This document shows positions 46,148-54,649 of a stretch of DNA of 64,000 nt, one piece after another. The stretch covers positions 1-64,000 of the forward strand of contig CAJMNI010000003.1 of NCBI GenBank assembly GCA_905214735.1, written 5' to 3'. The position numbers and the translations under genes are program-made. Within the stretch, counting starts at the first letter, position 1; each line of letters starts with the position of its first letter. Source of the stretch: an uncultured bacterium. Its GTDB lineage: Bacteria; Bacteroidota; Bacteroidia; Bacteroidales; Muribaculaceae. The notes beneath the pieces were generated by a model. That model worked only from the letters and a program-made list of their open reading frames with translations, had not been told where the DNA came from and did not search any database.

Positions 46148-46719
46148 TCCTTTCCTACTCCTTTCATTATGATGCCGGCCACTTCCTCTACCGCCCTGTC
46201 GAGGGAGTCGTTTATCACTTCGATATCGAATTTCGGGGCGAAGCTCATCTCGTATTCGGCTTTGTCGAGGCGTTTGCGCACTGATTCTTCGGAGTCGGTG
46301 GCTCGTCCGCGCAGACGGCGTTCAAGTTCTTCTACCGAGGGAGGCATGACGAAGATCGCCACCGCATCGTCGCCAAACTGCCGCTTGACGTTCAAGGCTC
46401 CCTTGACGTCGATGTCCATGATCAGGTTGCCGCCGTTGCCCACCACCCGCTCCACTTCGGCGCGCAGTGTGCCGTAGCACGTGCCGTGGTAGACTTCCTC
46501 CCATTCCACGAAGTCTCCTTTCTCCACACGGGAGGCGAATTCTTCGGGAGTCAGGAAGTAGTATTCCCGCCCGTGGCATTCTCCGCCGCGGGGCTGACGG
46601 CTCGTGGCCGAGATTGAAAACTGCAGTTTGAGTTCCGGATGCTCCATGAGCCGGGAGATGATAGTGGATTTCCCGGTGCCCGACGGGGCGGAGAGGATGA
46701 TGATCTTCCCTTTGTTCAT
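46144..46719 (-). CDS. gmk: guanylate kinase
   Basis: Phosphorylates GMP to GDP. P-loop SAPSGTGKST at residues 10-19, the GMP-binding TSRQPRGGE and REYYFLT segments, and the lid VIFVMPPSVEELERRLRGR near residue 125 are all standard. The length of 191 aa is normal. It follows yicC with a 45-nt gap that contains a short GGGGAGG/CCTCCCC hairpin, and overlaps nadD. Confidence 0.95.
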   Translation of the reverse strand: MNKGKIIILSAPSGTGKSTIISRLMEHPELKLQFSISATSRQPRGGECHGREYYFLTPEEFASRVEKGDFVEWEEVYHGTCYGTLRAEVERVVGNGGNLIMDIDVKGALNVKRQFGDDAVAIFVMPPSVEELERRLRGRATDSEESVRKRLDKAEYEMSFAPKFDIEVINDSLDRAVEEVAGIIMKGVGKE

Positions 46720-46733
46720 TGTCTGTTATGTTC

Positions 46734-46755
46734 GGGGAGGCGCTTCCTCCTCCCC
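46734..46755. other. hairpin between yicC and gmk
   Basis: GGGGAGG (46734-46740) pairs with CCTCCCC (46749-46755). The T-rich tail is on the plus strand, opposite to the genes, so it is not a terminator of yicC; probably an intercistronic stem. Confidence 0.4.
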
Positions 46756-46764
46756 TTTTGTTTG

Positions 46765-47655
46765 TCAGAGCACGTTGAGCACCTGCTCTTTGATCTGTTC
46801 GAGTTCGTCTTTCATGCGCACCACGATTTTCTGCATCTCCGCATGGTTTGATTTCGAGCCGAGCGTGTTGATCTCGCGGCCCATCTCCTGGGCGATGAAG
46901 CCGAGTTTCTTACCCTGCCCCTGTGACGCCCTTTTCCCGTCTTTCTCCCCGAGAGTCTCGAGGAAGTAGTTTAGATGGGCTCGGAGGCGAGTTTTCTCTT
47001 CGGTGACGTCGAGTTTCTCGATATAGAATATGAGTTCCTGCTCGAGTCGGCCGTGGTCGTATTCTATCGAGTCGAGGCGGGAGAGCTGTTCTTCGAGGCG
47101 GGCTTTTATCTTGGGCACGCGTTCCTCTTCATAAGGTGTGATCTGCTCGAGGAGTTTGCCGATGTTTTCGATTTTTTCGACGAAAAAGCCGTAAAGTTTG
47201 CGACCCTCGGCCGTGCGGAATTCCACGAGTGCTTTCACCGCCTCTTCGACTGCTTTATGGAATGCCTCGGCATCGGCTTCGTCAAGCTGCTGGTTATCTG
47301 CCTTCATGGCGTCGGGAAGGCGCATCAGCACGCCATACCAGTCTTCGGGTTCCGGAAGGCCGAGTTTCTGCCCCATCTCGCGAAGCTGGCTGAGGTAAGC
47401 GGCGATCACCGGCTGGTTGATCTGCATGGCGGCTTCGGTCCCGACGGCTTCGGATGTGGCCGAGAGTTCTACTTTTCCCCGCTCGAGATTCGCGCCTATG
47501 AAATTGCGTTCCTCCACTTCGCGTTCGCGCAGCGAGGAAGGCACGCGCATTATCAAGTCGAACTGTTTGCTGTTGAGCGACTTGATTTCCACTGTAATTT
47601 TCTTGGTGAGAGAGGAGGATGTGCCGCGGCCAAAGCCGGTCATGGATAAGATCAT
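46765..47655 (-). CDS. yicC: YicC-family endoribonuclease
   Basis: Cytoplasmic 296-aa protein of the YicC/YloC family, which has been shown to act as an endoribonuclease in other bacteria. Typical landmarks are the start MILSMTGFGRG, VEIKSLNSKQFDL, and the closing IAQEMGREINTLGSKSNHAEMQKIVVRMKDELEQIKEQ (split here: IAQEMGREINTLGSK, then a helical end). It starts the yicC-gmk-nadD-DUF5063-M18 transcript from a -7 box at 47723. Confidence 0.85.
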   Translation of the reverse strand: MILSMTGFGRGTSSSLTKKITVEIKSLNSKQFDLIMRVPSSLREREVEERNFIGANLERGKVELSATSEAVGTEAAMQINQPVIAAYLSQLREMGQKLGLPEPEDWYGVLMRLPDAMKADNQQLDEADAEAFHKAVEEAVKALVEFRTAEGRKLYGFFVEKIENIGKLLEQITPYEEERVPKIKARLEEQLSRLDSIEYDHGRLEQELIFYIEKLDVTEEKTRLRAHLNYFLETLGEKDGKRASQGQGKKLGFIAQEMGREINTLGSKSNHAEMQKIVVRMKDELEQIKEQVLNVL

Positions 47656-47722
47656 AATGGTATGCGATAGATTTAAGGCGGAATCCGACAGAGTTGAAGT
47701 GAATTGTCTCCGCTACAATTTG

Positions 47723-47730
47723 CAAATATA
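47723..47730 (-). promoter_or_regulatory. -7 box (TATATTTG) for yicC operon
   Basis: Exact -7 consensus, leader about 64 nt. A G-rich run (minus strand; plus C-run at 47749-47762) lies just upstream. No TTTG at the -33 position. Confidence 0.5.
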
Positions 47731-47799
47731 ACAAAAACTTTCGATTCTCCCCCTCCCCTCCCAAAAAATTACAAAAAAAAGTGCCCGCTATCAAAACTC

Positions 47800-48117
47800 T
47801 TATCTTCTTACTAAGGCAGTTTCGAGAATAGCGAGGTCAAGTGCGCCCTCGATCTTTGAGATTGTCTCGATTGATAGATTCTCCGTTCCTTTCACTACGC
47901 GGGAGATATATTGTTGAGAGCAGCCCATCCGCTCGGCAACCGACTTCTGCGTCAGTCCGAGTTCCTCCATTTTGTCAAGCATCATCATGGCTATTTGCTG
48001 TGAATAGCGAAGCCACTCCCTGTTGGCCATGCGCCACTCAGCTTTCTCCCTCCATTTAGAAGGGTTCTTGCTCTGATGTTGCTTCAGATTATTGATAATA
48101 TCTTCTTTAGTCTTCAT
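47800..48117 (-). CDS. small XRE/HigA-like helix-turn-helix protein
   Basis: DNA-binding protein of 105 aa. The N-terminal half is helical and charged. The C-terminal half has a Cro/XRE HTH (LGLTQKSVAERMGCSQQYISRVVKG split as LGLTQKSVAERMG and CSQQYISRVVKG). I place the start at the ATG at 48117, because frames reaching 48138-48201 would run through the hairpin at 48137-48173. HigA-type antitoxins look like this, but no toxin gene is adjacent, so it is an orphan antitoxin or a regulator. Confidence 0.7.
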   Translation of the reverse strand: MKTKEDIINNLKQHQSKNPSKWREKAEWRMANREWLRYSQQIAMMMLDKMEELGLTQKSVAERMGCSQQYISRVVKGTENLSIETISKIEGALDLAILETALVRR

Positions 48118-48136
48118 ATTCTTGTCCTTAAAACGC

Positions 48137-48173
48137 ATCGCCCTGTCTGTACTGAAGAGACGGACAGGGCGAT
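48137..48173. terminator. strong hairpin between pgm and HTH gene
   Basis: ATCGCCCTGTC / GACAGGGCGAT, extended by three inner pairs including one wobble. Minus-strand tail is GCGTTTT (terminator for pgm); the plus-strand tail TTTAGTTTTATTTT is richer in U. Confidence 0.65.
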
Positions 48174-48194
48174 TTAGTTTTATTTTATGTGTCG

Positions 48195-48218
48195 GTTGCA
48201 CTCATGACGAGTAGCAAC
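48195..48218 (+). terminator. second hairpin, plus-strand U-tract
   Basis: GTTGC-ACTC / GAGT-A-GCAAC with one bulge, followed on the plus strand by TTTTCCTTTTT. On the minus strand an A-rich run follows. No plus-strand gene is known here. Confidence 0.4.
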
Positions 48219-48242
48219 TTTTCCTTTTTCAAGCTCGGGGTC

Positions 48243-49994
48243 TTATTTCACGCCGAGGTCGGCGAGGATGCTGTCGATGTGCTTCTCGGCTTTCTCTACC
48301 GTGGCTTCATAATCCTCTTTCGAGGCCATGTCTTCACGAACCTCTACATAGAATTTGATCTTCGGTTCGGTGCCGGAAGGACGGATAGAAATCTTGTCAC
48401 CGTTCTCGGTGAAGAACTGAAGCACGTTGCTCGTGGTCGGGAAGTTCATCTTCTCCACTTCACCGCTCACGAGGTTGCGGCAGTTGAGGTCGCTGTAATC
48501 CTTGATGCAGGTCACTTTGTTGCCGGCGAGCTCCTTGGGAGGATTCTCGCGGAAATTCTTCATCATCGCAACGATTTCCTCCGCACCCGTCTTGCCGGGA
48601 CGAACCACACTCACACCGCGTTCGCGCGAGAAACCATATTCAGCATAGATGTCGACGAGCGTCTCATAGAGGTTCATGCCCTTGTCGGCTGCCCATGCGG
48701 CGCACTCGGCGATCAACGAGTTGGCCGAAATCGAATCCTTGTCGCGAACGAAAGTCTCTGCCAGGAAGCCGTAGCTCTCCTCGCCGCCGCCCAGATAGCG
48801 ACCCTGACCCTCCATGTTGCGCATCACGTCGGCGATCCACTTGAAACCGGTGTAGCAGTCGAAGCATTTAACCTTGTTGGCATCGGCGATACGCTTGATC
48901 GTCTCCGTAGTCACAATCGTCTTCACAACATATTCCGAACCGTTGAGAAGCTTCTTCTCGACATTGTTGGTGATGATGTAGTAGATAAGGATCATGCAGA
49001 TCTGGTTGCCGTTCACCAGCTGATAGTTACCCTTCTTGTCGCGAACCACCAGACCGACACGGTCGGCGTCGGGATCGGAAGCCAGCACGATGCTTGCGCC
49101 TGTCTCCTTAGCCTTCTCCACAGCCATTGCCATTGCCTCCGGATTCTCGGGGTTAGGAGAAACGACCGTCGGGAAATTGCCGCTCTGAACATCCTGTTCA
49201 GGAACATGGATCACATTGTCGAAGCCCCAGAGGCGGAGCGAGTCATACATCAGACGCAAACCGGTGCCGTGGATCGGCGTGTAAACGATCTTCATGTCAT
49301 GGTGACGCTTGTCAGCCTCCGGATCGAGGCTCAGCTTATGGATGTCGGCGAGGAACTGCTCGTCAATATCCTTGCCGATGCTCTGGATAAGTTCCTTACG
49401 GGGTGTGAATTTGATCTGGTCGACCGAAGTGATGGCGTTGACATACTCGATTGTCTTCACATCGTGGGGGGCGATCATCTGGGCGCCGTCGCTCCAGTAA
49501 GCCTTGTAGCCGTTATACTCCTTCGGGTTGTGGCTGGCCGTAACCATCACGCCGCTCTGGCATCCGAGCTTGCGGATGGCATAGCTCACCTCAGGAGTGG
49601 GGCACGGACCGTCGAAAAGATACACCTTGATACCGTTGGCAGAGAAAACGTCGGCCGTCAACTCGGCGAATTTACGCGAGTTGTTGCGCACGTCGTGACC
49701 TACCGCCACAGCAATCTGGGGAAGATCCTTGAAGCAATCCTTCAGATAGTTGGCCAGACCCTGGGTGGCAGAGCCTACTGTGTAGATATTCATGCGGTTG
49801 GTGCCGGCACCCATGATGCCGCGAAGACCGCCTGTGCCAAACTCCAGATCTTTATAGAACGATTCGATAAGTTCTGTCTTGTCCTCGGCGTCGAGCATGC
49901 GTTTCACCTCTTTGCGGGTCTCTTCGTCATACTCGGGGCCAAGCCATTTCTGAGCCCGTTCGGTAACGGTTCTCAGCAGTTCGTCATTACTCAT
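48243..49994 (-). CDS. phosphoglucomutase/phosphomannomutase family enzyme
   Basis: Alpha-D-phosphohexomutase of 583 aa that interconverts hexose 1- and 6-phosphates. The active phosphoserine loop is TASHNPKEYNG, the metal loop ASDPDADRVG, the sugar-binding loop GGGEESYG, and the phosphate-binding IRPSGTEPKIKFY. The long form with an N-terminal extension of about 60 residues matches PgcA-type bacterial PGM. A -7 box at 50080 gives an 80-nt leader. Which hexose is preferred cannot be read. Confidence 0.9.
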   Translation of the reverse strand: MSNDELLRTVTERAQKWLGPEYDEETRKEVKRMLDAEDKTELIESFYKDLEFGTGGLRGIMGAGTNRMNIYTVGSATQGLANYLKDCFKDLPQIAVAVGHDVRNNSRKFAELTADVFSANGIKVYLFDGPCPTPEVSYAIRKLGCQSGVMVTASHNPKEYNGYKAYWSDGAQMIAPHDVKTIEYVNAITSVDQIKFTPRKELIQSIGKDIDEQFLADIHKLSLDPEADKRHHDMKIVYTPIHGTGLRLMYDSLRLWGFDNVIHVPEQDVQSGNFPTVVSPNPENPEAMAMAVEKAKETGASIVLASDPDADRVGLVVRDKKGNYQLVNGNQICMILIYYIITNNVEKKLLNGSEYVVKTIVTTETIKRIADANKVKCFDCYTGFKWIADVMRNMEGQGRYLGGGEESYGFLAETFVRDKDSISANSLIAECAAWAADKGMNLYETLVDIYAEYGFSRERGVSVVRPGKTGAEEIVAMMKNFRENPPKELAGNKVTCIKDYSDLNCRNLVSGEVEKMNFPTTSNVLQFFTENGDKISIRPSGTEPKIKFYVEVREDMASKEDYEATVEKAEKHIDSILADLGVK

Positions 49995-50079
49995 AAATTA
50001 AAGGTTATATATTGTGTAAGAATTTTATCCGATTATCCTTAGTAGATGCTTCCAAGAGCCTGTTCTACTCTTTCAAACA

Positions 50080-50087
50080 CAAAAATA
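50080..50087 (-). promoter_or_regulatory. -7 box (TATTTTTG) for phosphohexomutase gene
   Basis: Exact consensus, divergent from the flavin reductase promoter 55 nt away. Expected start near 50076; no clear -33. Confidence 0.5.
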
Positions 50088-50141
50088 ATAAAAATAACCG
50101 ACACTTGCGACATAATTTAACCATACTACCGAATAAATCGC

Positions 50142-50149
50142 TAAATTTG
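50142..50149 (+). promoter_or_regulatory. -7 box (TAAATTTG) for flavin reductase gene
   Basis: Exact consensus with TTTA (50116-50119) about 22 nt upstream. It implies a 29-nt leader to the ATG at 50182. Confidence 0.55.
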
Positions 50150-50181
50150 CAAAGAAATGCAAAAATATTAATACCCGAACT

Positions 50182-50751
50182 ATGGCAAAAGTATCCTGGC
50201 GACCCGGCACCATGATTTATCCTCTTCCGGCAGTATTGGTAACGGCCGGCGACAATCCCGAAGAATGGACGATGCTCACAGTGGCATGGGCCGGAACCGT
50301 ATGCTCCGACCCGGCAATGTGCTATATTTCAGTGCGCAAGGAGCGCAACACTTTCCCCATCCTGATGCGCACCATGGAGTTCACCATCAATCTCACCACC
50401 GCCGACATGGCTCGCGCAACCGACTGGGCCGGTGTCCGTTCGGGCCGCGACTACGACAAATGGAAAGAGACCGGGCTGACACCGATTCCCGGCGAAACCG
50501 TGAAATCCCCCACTATCCTCGAGTCGCCCCTTTCCATCGAATGCCGGGTGAAATCAGTCACCGACCTCGGCAGTCACCATTTCTTCCTTGCAGAAGTGAT
50601 CAACGTCCGTGCCGACGAATCGCTCATCGACCCCGAATCGGGACGCTTCTGCCTCGAAAAGAGCGGTCTGATGGCCTACGTCCACGGCCATTATTACCGT
50701 CTCGGCGAGATGATCGGCAAATTCGGTTTCTCCGTCAAAAAGGAGAAATAA
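50182..50751 (+). CDS. flavin reductase-like protein (FMN-binding split barrel)
   Basis: Cytoplasmic flavoprotein of 189 aa with the flavin-reductase-like fold: PLPAVLVTAGD, MLTVAWAGTVCSDPAMCYISV (split here as MLTVAWAGTVC and PAMCYISV), a substrate segment HHFFLAEV, and the closing YYRLGEMIGKFGF. Members bind FMN and reduce it with NAD(P)H, or act as partners of flavin oxygenases. No partner is nearby. It precedes PBP1A by about 135 nt and has its own promoter. Confidence 0.8.
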   Translation: MAKVSWRPGTMIYPLPAVLVTAGDNPEEWTMLTVAWAGTVCSDPAMCYISVRKERNTFPILMRTMEFTINLTTADMARATDWAGVRSGRDYDKWKETGLTPIPGETVKSPTILESPLSIECRVKSVTDLGSHHFFLAEVINVRADESLIDPESGRFCLEKSGLMAYVHGHYYRLGEMIGKFGFSVKKEK

Positions 50752-50813
50752 AAACGGAGAACAAGCCCCATAAGGTGAAAAGCAACACGGAGAAATAGGC
50801 CGTTTGCGCTTTT

Positions 50814-50847
50814 TTTGCGGCAATTACGCAGATTTTGATTATCTTTG
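50814..50847 (+). promoter_or_regulatory. promoter for PBP1A gene
   Basis: TTTG (50814-50817), 22 nt, then TATCTTTG (50840-50847). Spacing is slightly long. The start would be near 50851, which rules out an in-frame TTG start inside the -7 box. Confidence 0.6.
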
Positions 50848-50886
50848 CATCTGCTACTGCCGTGTATTTGGATGGCAGACCTCTAT

Positions 50887-53385
50887 ATGAAAGAAAACAA
50901 CAATATATACAACGCTGAGCTGGAGGAATTTGGCCCCATGCCCGGAAAGAGCCGGAAACGGATTAAAAGAAACCGCGCAATCGTGCGCTGGCTCTGGATC
51001 TCATTCCTATCCATCGGCTTCACAATTTTCCTGTTTCTGTTGCTTATCTACAACGGTGTGATCGGATATATGCCTCCCATCGAGGAACTTGAAGATCCCC
51101 ACAACAAGCTGGCCTCGCTCGTCTACGCCTCCGACGGCACCACCGAGCTCGGCCGCTACTATTACGGCAGCGGCAACCGCGTCTATACCGACTACAACGG
51201 CATCTCAACCCATGTTATCAACGCCCTGATCGCCACCGAAGACGTGCGCTTCAAGGAGCATTCCGGAATCGACTTCAAGGCCCTCGGACGAACCGGCTTC
51301 AAAACCGTGCTGATGGGCGACAAGTCGTCGGGCGGTGCGTCGACCATCACCCAGCAGCTCGCCAAACAACTCTATACCCAGCCCTCGGCAAACATTTTCA
51401 AACGAGCCCTCCAGAAACCTATCGAATGGATGATCGCCGTAAAGCTCGAGCGATGCTACACGAAAGATGAGATCATCAACATGTATCTCAACCGTTTCGA
51501 CTTCCTCAACAACGCCGTCGGCATCAAGACGGCAGCCAATGTCTATTTCGGCAAAGAACCGAAAGACCTTAACATCCAGGAGTCGGCGATGCTCGTCGGA
51601 ATGCTGAAGAATCCCAGCTATTTCAATCCGCTTCGCCATGAGGAACGCACCCGCGAACGTCGCAACGTCGTGCTCGACCAGATGGCCAAAGCCGGTTTTA
51701 TATCGCAGGCCGAAGCAGACTCGGTCAAAGAGCTTCCCATCGAACTCGACTATCATAAGGTGGACCATAAGGAGGGGGCCGCCCCTTATCTTCGCGAACA
51801 GATCCGCAAGATGATGACAGCCCAGAAACCGGTGCGTCCCAAACGCGGAAACTACGACAACGAAGTCGCATATCATGTCGCTCTCGGAGCTTACAACACC
51901 GACTCCCTCCTCTGGGAGGAGAATCCCCTCTACGGCTGGATAGCCAAAAACCCGAAGCCCGACGGATCTTTCTATGATCTCTATACCGACGGATTGCGCA
52001 TCTACACCTCGATCGACCTGACGATGCAGCAATATGCCGAAGAGGCTGTCCACGAGCATCTCGGCGGATACCTGCAGCCTGCGTTTGAGAATGAAAAACG
52101 CGGCAGCCGCACAGGCCCTTACACCTCCAACCCCAACGAGCTGAGCTACAAGGGAGTGCAGCGACTGATCAAGAATGCGATCCGCCAGACCGAGCGCTAC
52201 CGCACGATGAAACAGGCCGGTTATTCCGAATCGGAAATCGACCGCGCTTTCCATACAAAATATGAGATGGATGTCTTCGCCTACGTGAAGGAGACAAAAG
52301 TCGACGAACGCGGACGCCGCTCCACCAACATCGTGCCCGGTTCGAAGACCGTGACCATGACCCCCTACGACTCGCTCCTCTACATGAAGACCATCCTGCG
52401 CACCGGCCTCATGAGTATGGATCCTGTCACAGGCTATGTCAAGGCATACGTCGGCGGCCCCGACTTCACCCATTTCCAGTATGACATGGTGTCGCGCGGA
52501 CGCCGCCAGATCGGTTCGACCGCCAAGCCGTTCCTCTACACGCTCGCCATGGAACAGGAGTTCACCCCATGCTCGATGTTCAGCAACACCCAGCCCGTCT
52601 TCGGCAACTGGGCGCCGCGAAACTCCAGCCGCGCCCGTGTCGGCCAGATGGTCGACCTCCGATGGGCACTCACCAACTCCAACAACTGGATCTCGGCCCG
52701 CCTCGTGCATGAACTCACTCCCGGCGCTCTCGCCAACAAGATGAGAATGTTCGGTATCTCCGGTTATATCGACGCCACTCTCCCGCTCTGCCTCGGAACG
52801 GTCGACGTCCCGGTAGGACAGATGGTCGCCGCCTACACCGCCTTCGCCAACAAAGGTATCCGCGTCGACCCGATTTTCGTGACCCGAATCGAAGACAACC
52901 AGGGGAACATCATCTATTCCGCAGTGCCCCACCGCACAGAGGTCACCTCCGAAGACGCCTACTATAAGATCGTGTCTATTCTGCTCAACGTGGTCGACAG
53001 CGGTACGGGCGCAAGCCTCCGCTCACGTTACGGCATCACGGCGCAGATGGGCGGCAAAACCGGTACGACCAACTCCAACTCCGACTCCTGGTTCATGGGA
53101 TTCACTCCCGACCTCGTCACCGGAGTCTGGGTAGGCGGTGAAGAACGCTACATCCACTTCAACTCCATGGCTTTCGGCCAGGGTGCCAAAGCGGCTCTCC
53201 CGATCTACGGACTTTATATGAAGAAGGTCTACGCCGACCCGAGACTTCCCTATTCGCAAGATGCCAAATTCGACTTCCCCGAAGGCCTCGACCTCTGCAA
53301 TTCGGGAAGTGAATCCTACAGCTCATACGAAGAGGATGCAGGTCCGACCGAGACGACCGAATCTGTGGAAGGAATATTCGAATAA
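50887..53385 (+). CDS. penicillin-binding protein 1A (bifunctional transglycosylase/transpeptidase)
   Basis: Class A PBP of 832 aa that polymerises and crosslinks peptidoglycan. A basic cytoplasmic tail (KSRKRIKRNR) precedes one transmembrane helix near residues 35-60. The GT51 domain has catalytic Glu118 in IATEDVRFKEHSG and GGASTITQQLAKQLY. The transpeptidase has S544 in GSTAKPF, SNNW and K724 in KTGTTN. The start is the ATG at 50887 (50872 is also possible). The stop overlaps the next gene as TAATG, so a secreted glycosidase-like protein is coupled to it. Confidence 0.92.
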   Translation: MKENNNIYNAELEEFGPMPGKSRKRIKRNRAIVRWLWISFLSIGFTIFLFLLLIYNGVIGYMPPIEELEDPHNKLASLVYASDGTTELGRYYYGSGNRVYTDYNGISTHVINALIATEDVRFKEHSGIDFKALGRTGFKTVLMGDKSSGGASTITQQLAKQLYTQPSANIFKRALQKPIEWMIAVKLERCYTKDEIINMYLNRFDFLNNAVGIKTAANVYFGKEPKDLNIQESAMLVGMLKNPSYFNPLRHEERTRERRNVVLDQMAKAGFISQAEADSVKELPIELDYHKVDHKEGAAPYLREQIRKMMTAQKPVRPKRGNYDNEVAYHVALGAYNTDSLLWEENPLYGWIAKNPKPDGSFYDLYTDGLRIYTSIDLTMQQYAEEAVHEHLGGYLQPAFENEKRGSRTGPYTSNPNELSYKGVQRLIKNAIRQTERYRTMKQAGYSESEIDRAFHTKYEMDVFAYVKETKVDERGRRSTNIVPGSKTVTMTPYDSLLYMKTILRTGLMSMDPVTGYVKAYVGGPDFTHFQYDMVSRGRRQIGSTAKPFLYTLAMEQEFTPCSMFSNTQPVFGNWAPRNSSRARVGQMVDLRWALTNSNNWISARLVHELTPGALANKMRMFGISGYIDATLPLCLGTVDVPVGQMVAAYTAFANKGIRVDPIFVTRIEDNQGNIIYSAVPHRTEVTSEDAYYKIVSILLNVVDSGTGASLRSRYGITAQMGGKTGTTNSNSDSWFMGFTPDLVTGVWVGGEERYIHFNSMAFGQGAKAALPIYGLYMKKVYADPRLPYSQDAKFDFPEGLDLCNSGSESYSSYEEDAGPTETTESVEGIFE

Positions 53386-54641
53386 TGAAGGCTATGAAAA
53401 TATCTCAGGCTCTTATTGCGGCGACACTGATGATTGTCGCCGCAATCATTCCGGCTCCCGCGCAAAACGTAGCGCCCGTCGACGCCCCCGCTTATGTCAA
53501 TCCTACCGGCGACAAGTTCCCGATTGTGGCCTGGGGATCGTTCAACACCCGCAAGTTTATCAATCATCAGCAGTTTCAGATTCTCGCCGACTGCGGTTTT
53601 ACCATCGCTAAAGGCTATATGTCTCCCGAGCTAACCGACACGGCTCTCGCTGCCATGAGGGGAACCGGGCTAAAGATGATGCTCGACATGGGAGTAACCA
53701 GGGATCCGAAGACCGCGCCACGCGCTTTCCGGAGATTCGCCGGCGACCCCGACGTCTGCGGATTTTTCCTCGGCGACGAACCCGGAGCCGATCTTTTCGA
53801 AAGATATGCCAGCCTGATCAAGGAGAGCTATGCGGTCGATCCAAAAGCGATCGCCCTTGCCAACCTCTTGCCATCTTACGCCCCGACAAAAGCACTGAAG
53901 GCAGCTTCTTTCTACGACTATTTCGACAAATTCTGCGAGATTGCCAATCCCAATGTCGTATCCTATGATTTCTATCCCATCATAGAGAAAGATGGAGAGA
54001 TAATCCTGCGCAACAATTTCTACAAAGACCTCGAGGAGGCTTCCGAGATATGCCGCAAGCGCAATGTAAGGCTCTGGACATTCTATCTCGCCGCCGGCCA
54101 TCTCGTTTATCCCAATCCGACGAAAGGAATGCTCTTCCTCGAAGCTTTCTCCGGACTCGCCTACGGCGCGCAGGGTTTCCTCGCATATTCCTATGCATGG
54201 TATAAGGTCTCGGATTTTGAATTCACATGCTTCCCGATCGACGAGAACGGAAGAAAGACGAAATACTGGTATAGGGTCAGCGACCTCAACCATCAGATTC
54301 AGGCGCTCGCCCCGGTGTTCCTCGGCTGCAAGGTGCTCAAGGTGCGCCACATCGGCGACCGGATTCCCGCAGGCACCAAACGCCTCAGCGCAGGCGACCT
54401 TCCCCGCAAAATCTCAAGAGTCGAATCGAACGGAATCGGCGTGGTTGTCTCTCATCTCACCAACCATGGACGCCACTATATGCTCATTGTCAACCGCGAC
54501 TTCCAGAACAAGCAGCGGATCAACCTGACGATGACCGCAGACGTGGTAAGGCTAAATTCCGAAGGGAAACGCTCCACCAAAAGCCGCACCGACATCAACC
54601 TCGAGCCCGGAGGATACGCCCTCTTCACCTGGACTGAATGA
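53385..54641 (+). CDS. secreted TIM-barrel glycoside-hydrolase-like protein
   Basis: Exported protein of 418 aa. Signal peptide ILAAT-type region MKISQALIAATLMIVAAII (ATG at 53385 or 53394) ending near PAQA-like PAPAQ. The body looks like a TIM barrel (VAWGSFNTRKF, MMLDMGVTRDP, GFFLGDEPG with a candidate acid/base Glu, SYDFYPI) with a C-terminal beta-sandwich. The arrangement recalls GH42/GH5-type glycosidases, though I cannot name a family. It is translated from the PBP1A stop (TAATG). A cell-wall or glycan substrate is only inferred. Confidence 0.6.
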   Translation: MKAMKISQALIAATLMIVAAIIPAPAQNVAPVDAPAYVNPTGDKFPIVAWGSFNTRKFINHQQFQILADCGFTIAKGYMSPELTDTALAAMRGTGLKMMLDMGVTRDPKTAPRAFRRFAGDPDVCGFFLGDEPGADLFERYASLIKESYAVDPKAIALANLLPSYAPTKALKAASFYDYFDKFCEIANPNVVSYDFYPIIEKDGEIILRNNFYKDLEEASEICRKRNVRLWTFYLAAGHLVYPNPTKGMLFLEAFSGLAYGAQGFLAYSYAWYKVSDFEFTCFPIDENGRKTKYWYRVSDLNHQIQALAPVFLGCKVLKVRHIGDRIPAGTKRLSAGDLPRKISRVESNGIGVVVSHLTNHGRHYMLIVNRDFQNKQRINLTMTADVVRLNSEGKRSTKSRTDINLEPGGYALFTWTE

Positions 54642-54649
54642 CCTCTTTT

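Noticed and set aside
47749..47762. G-quadruplex on the minus strand before the yicC promoter
   Set aside because: There are only three G-runs of three or more, so a standard four-run quadruplex is not supported.
48189..50042. A 617-codon open frame on the plus strand opposite the phosphohexomutase gene
   Set aside because: It is in exact reverse-complement phase with the true gene. Because the gene avoids TTA, CTA and TCA codons, the antisense frame has no stops. The translation has no family motifs, and the sense gene has all of them.
51205..52932. A 575-codon minus-strand frame inside PBP1A
   Set aside because: Mirror frame of a well-supported PBP1A gene; no start context or domain.
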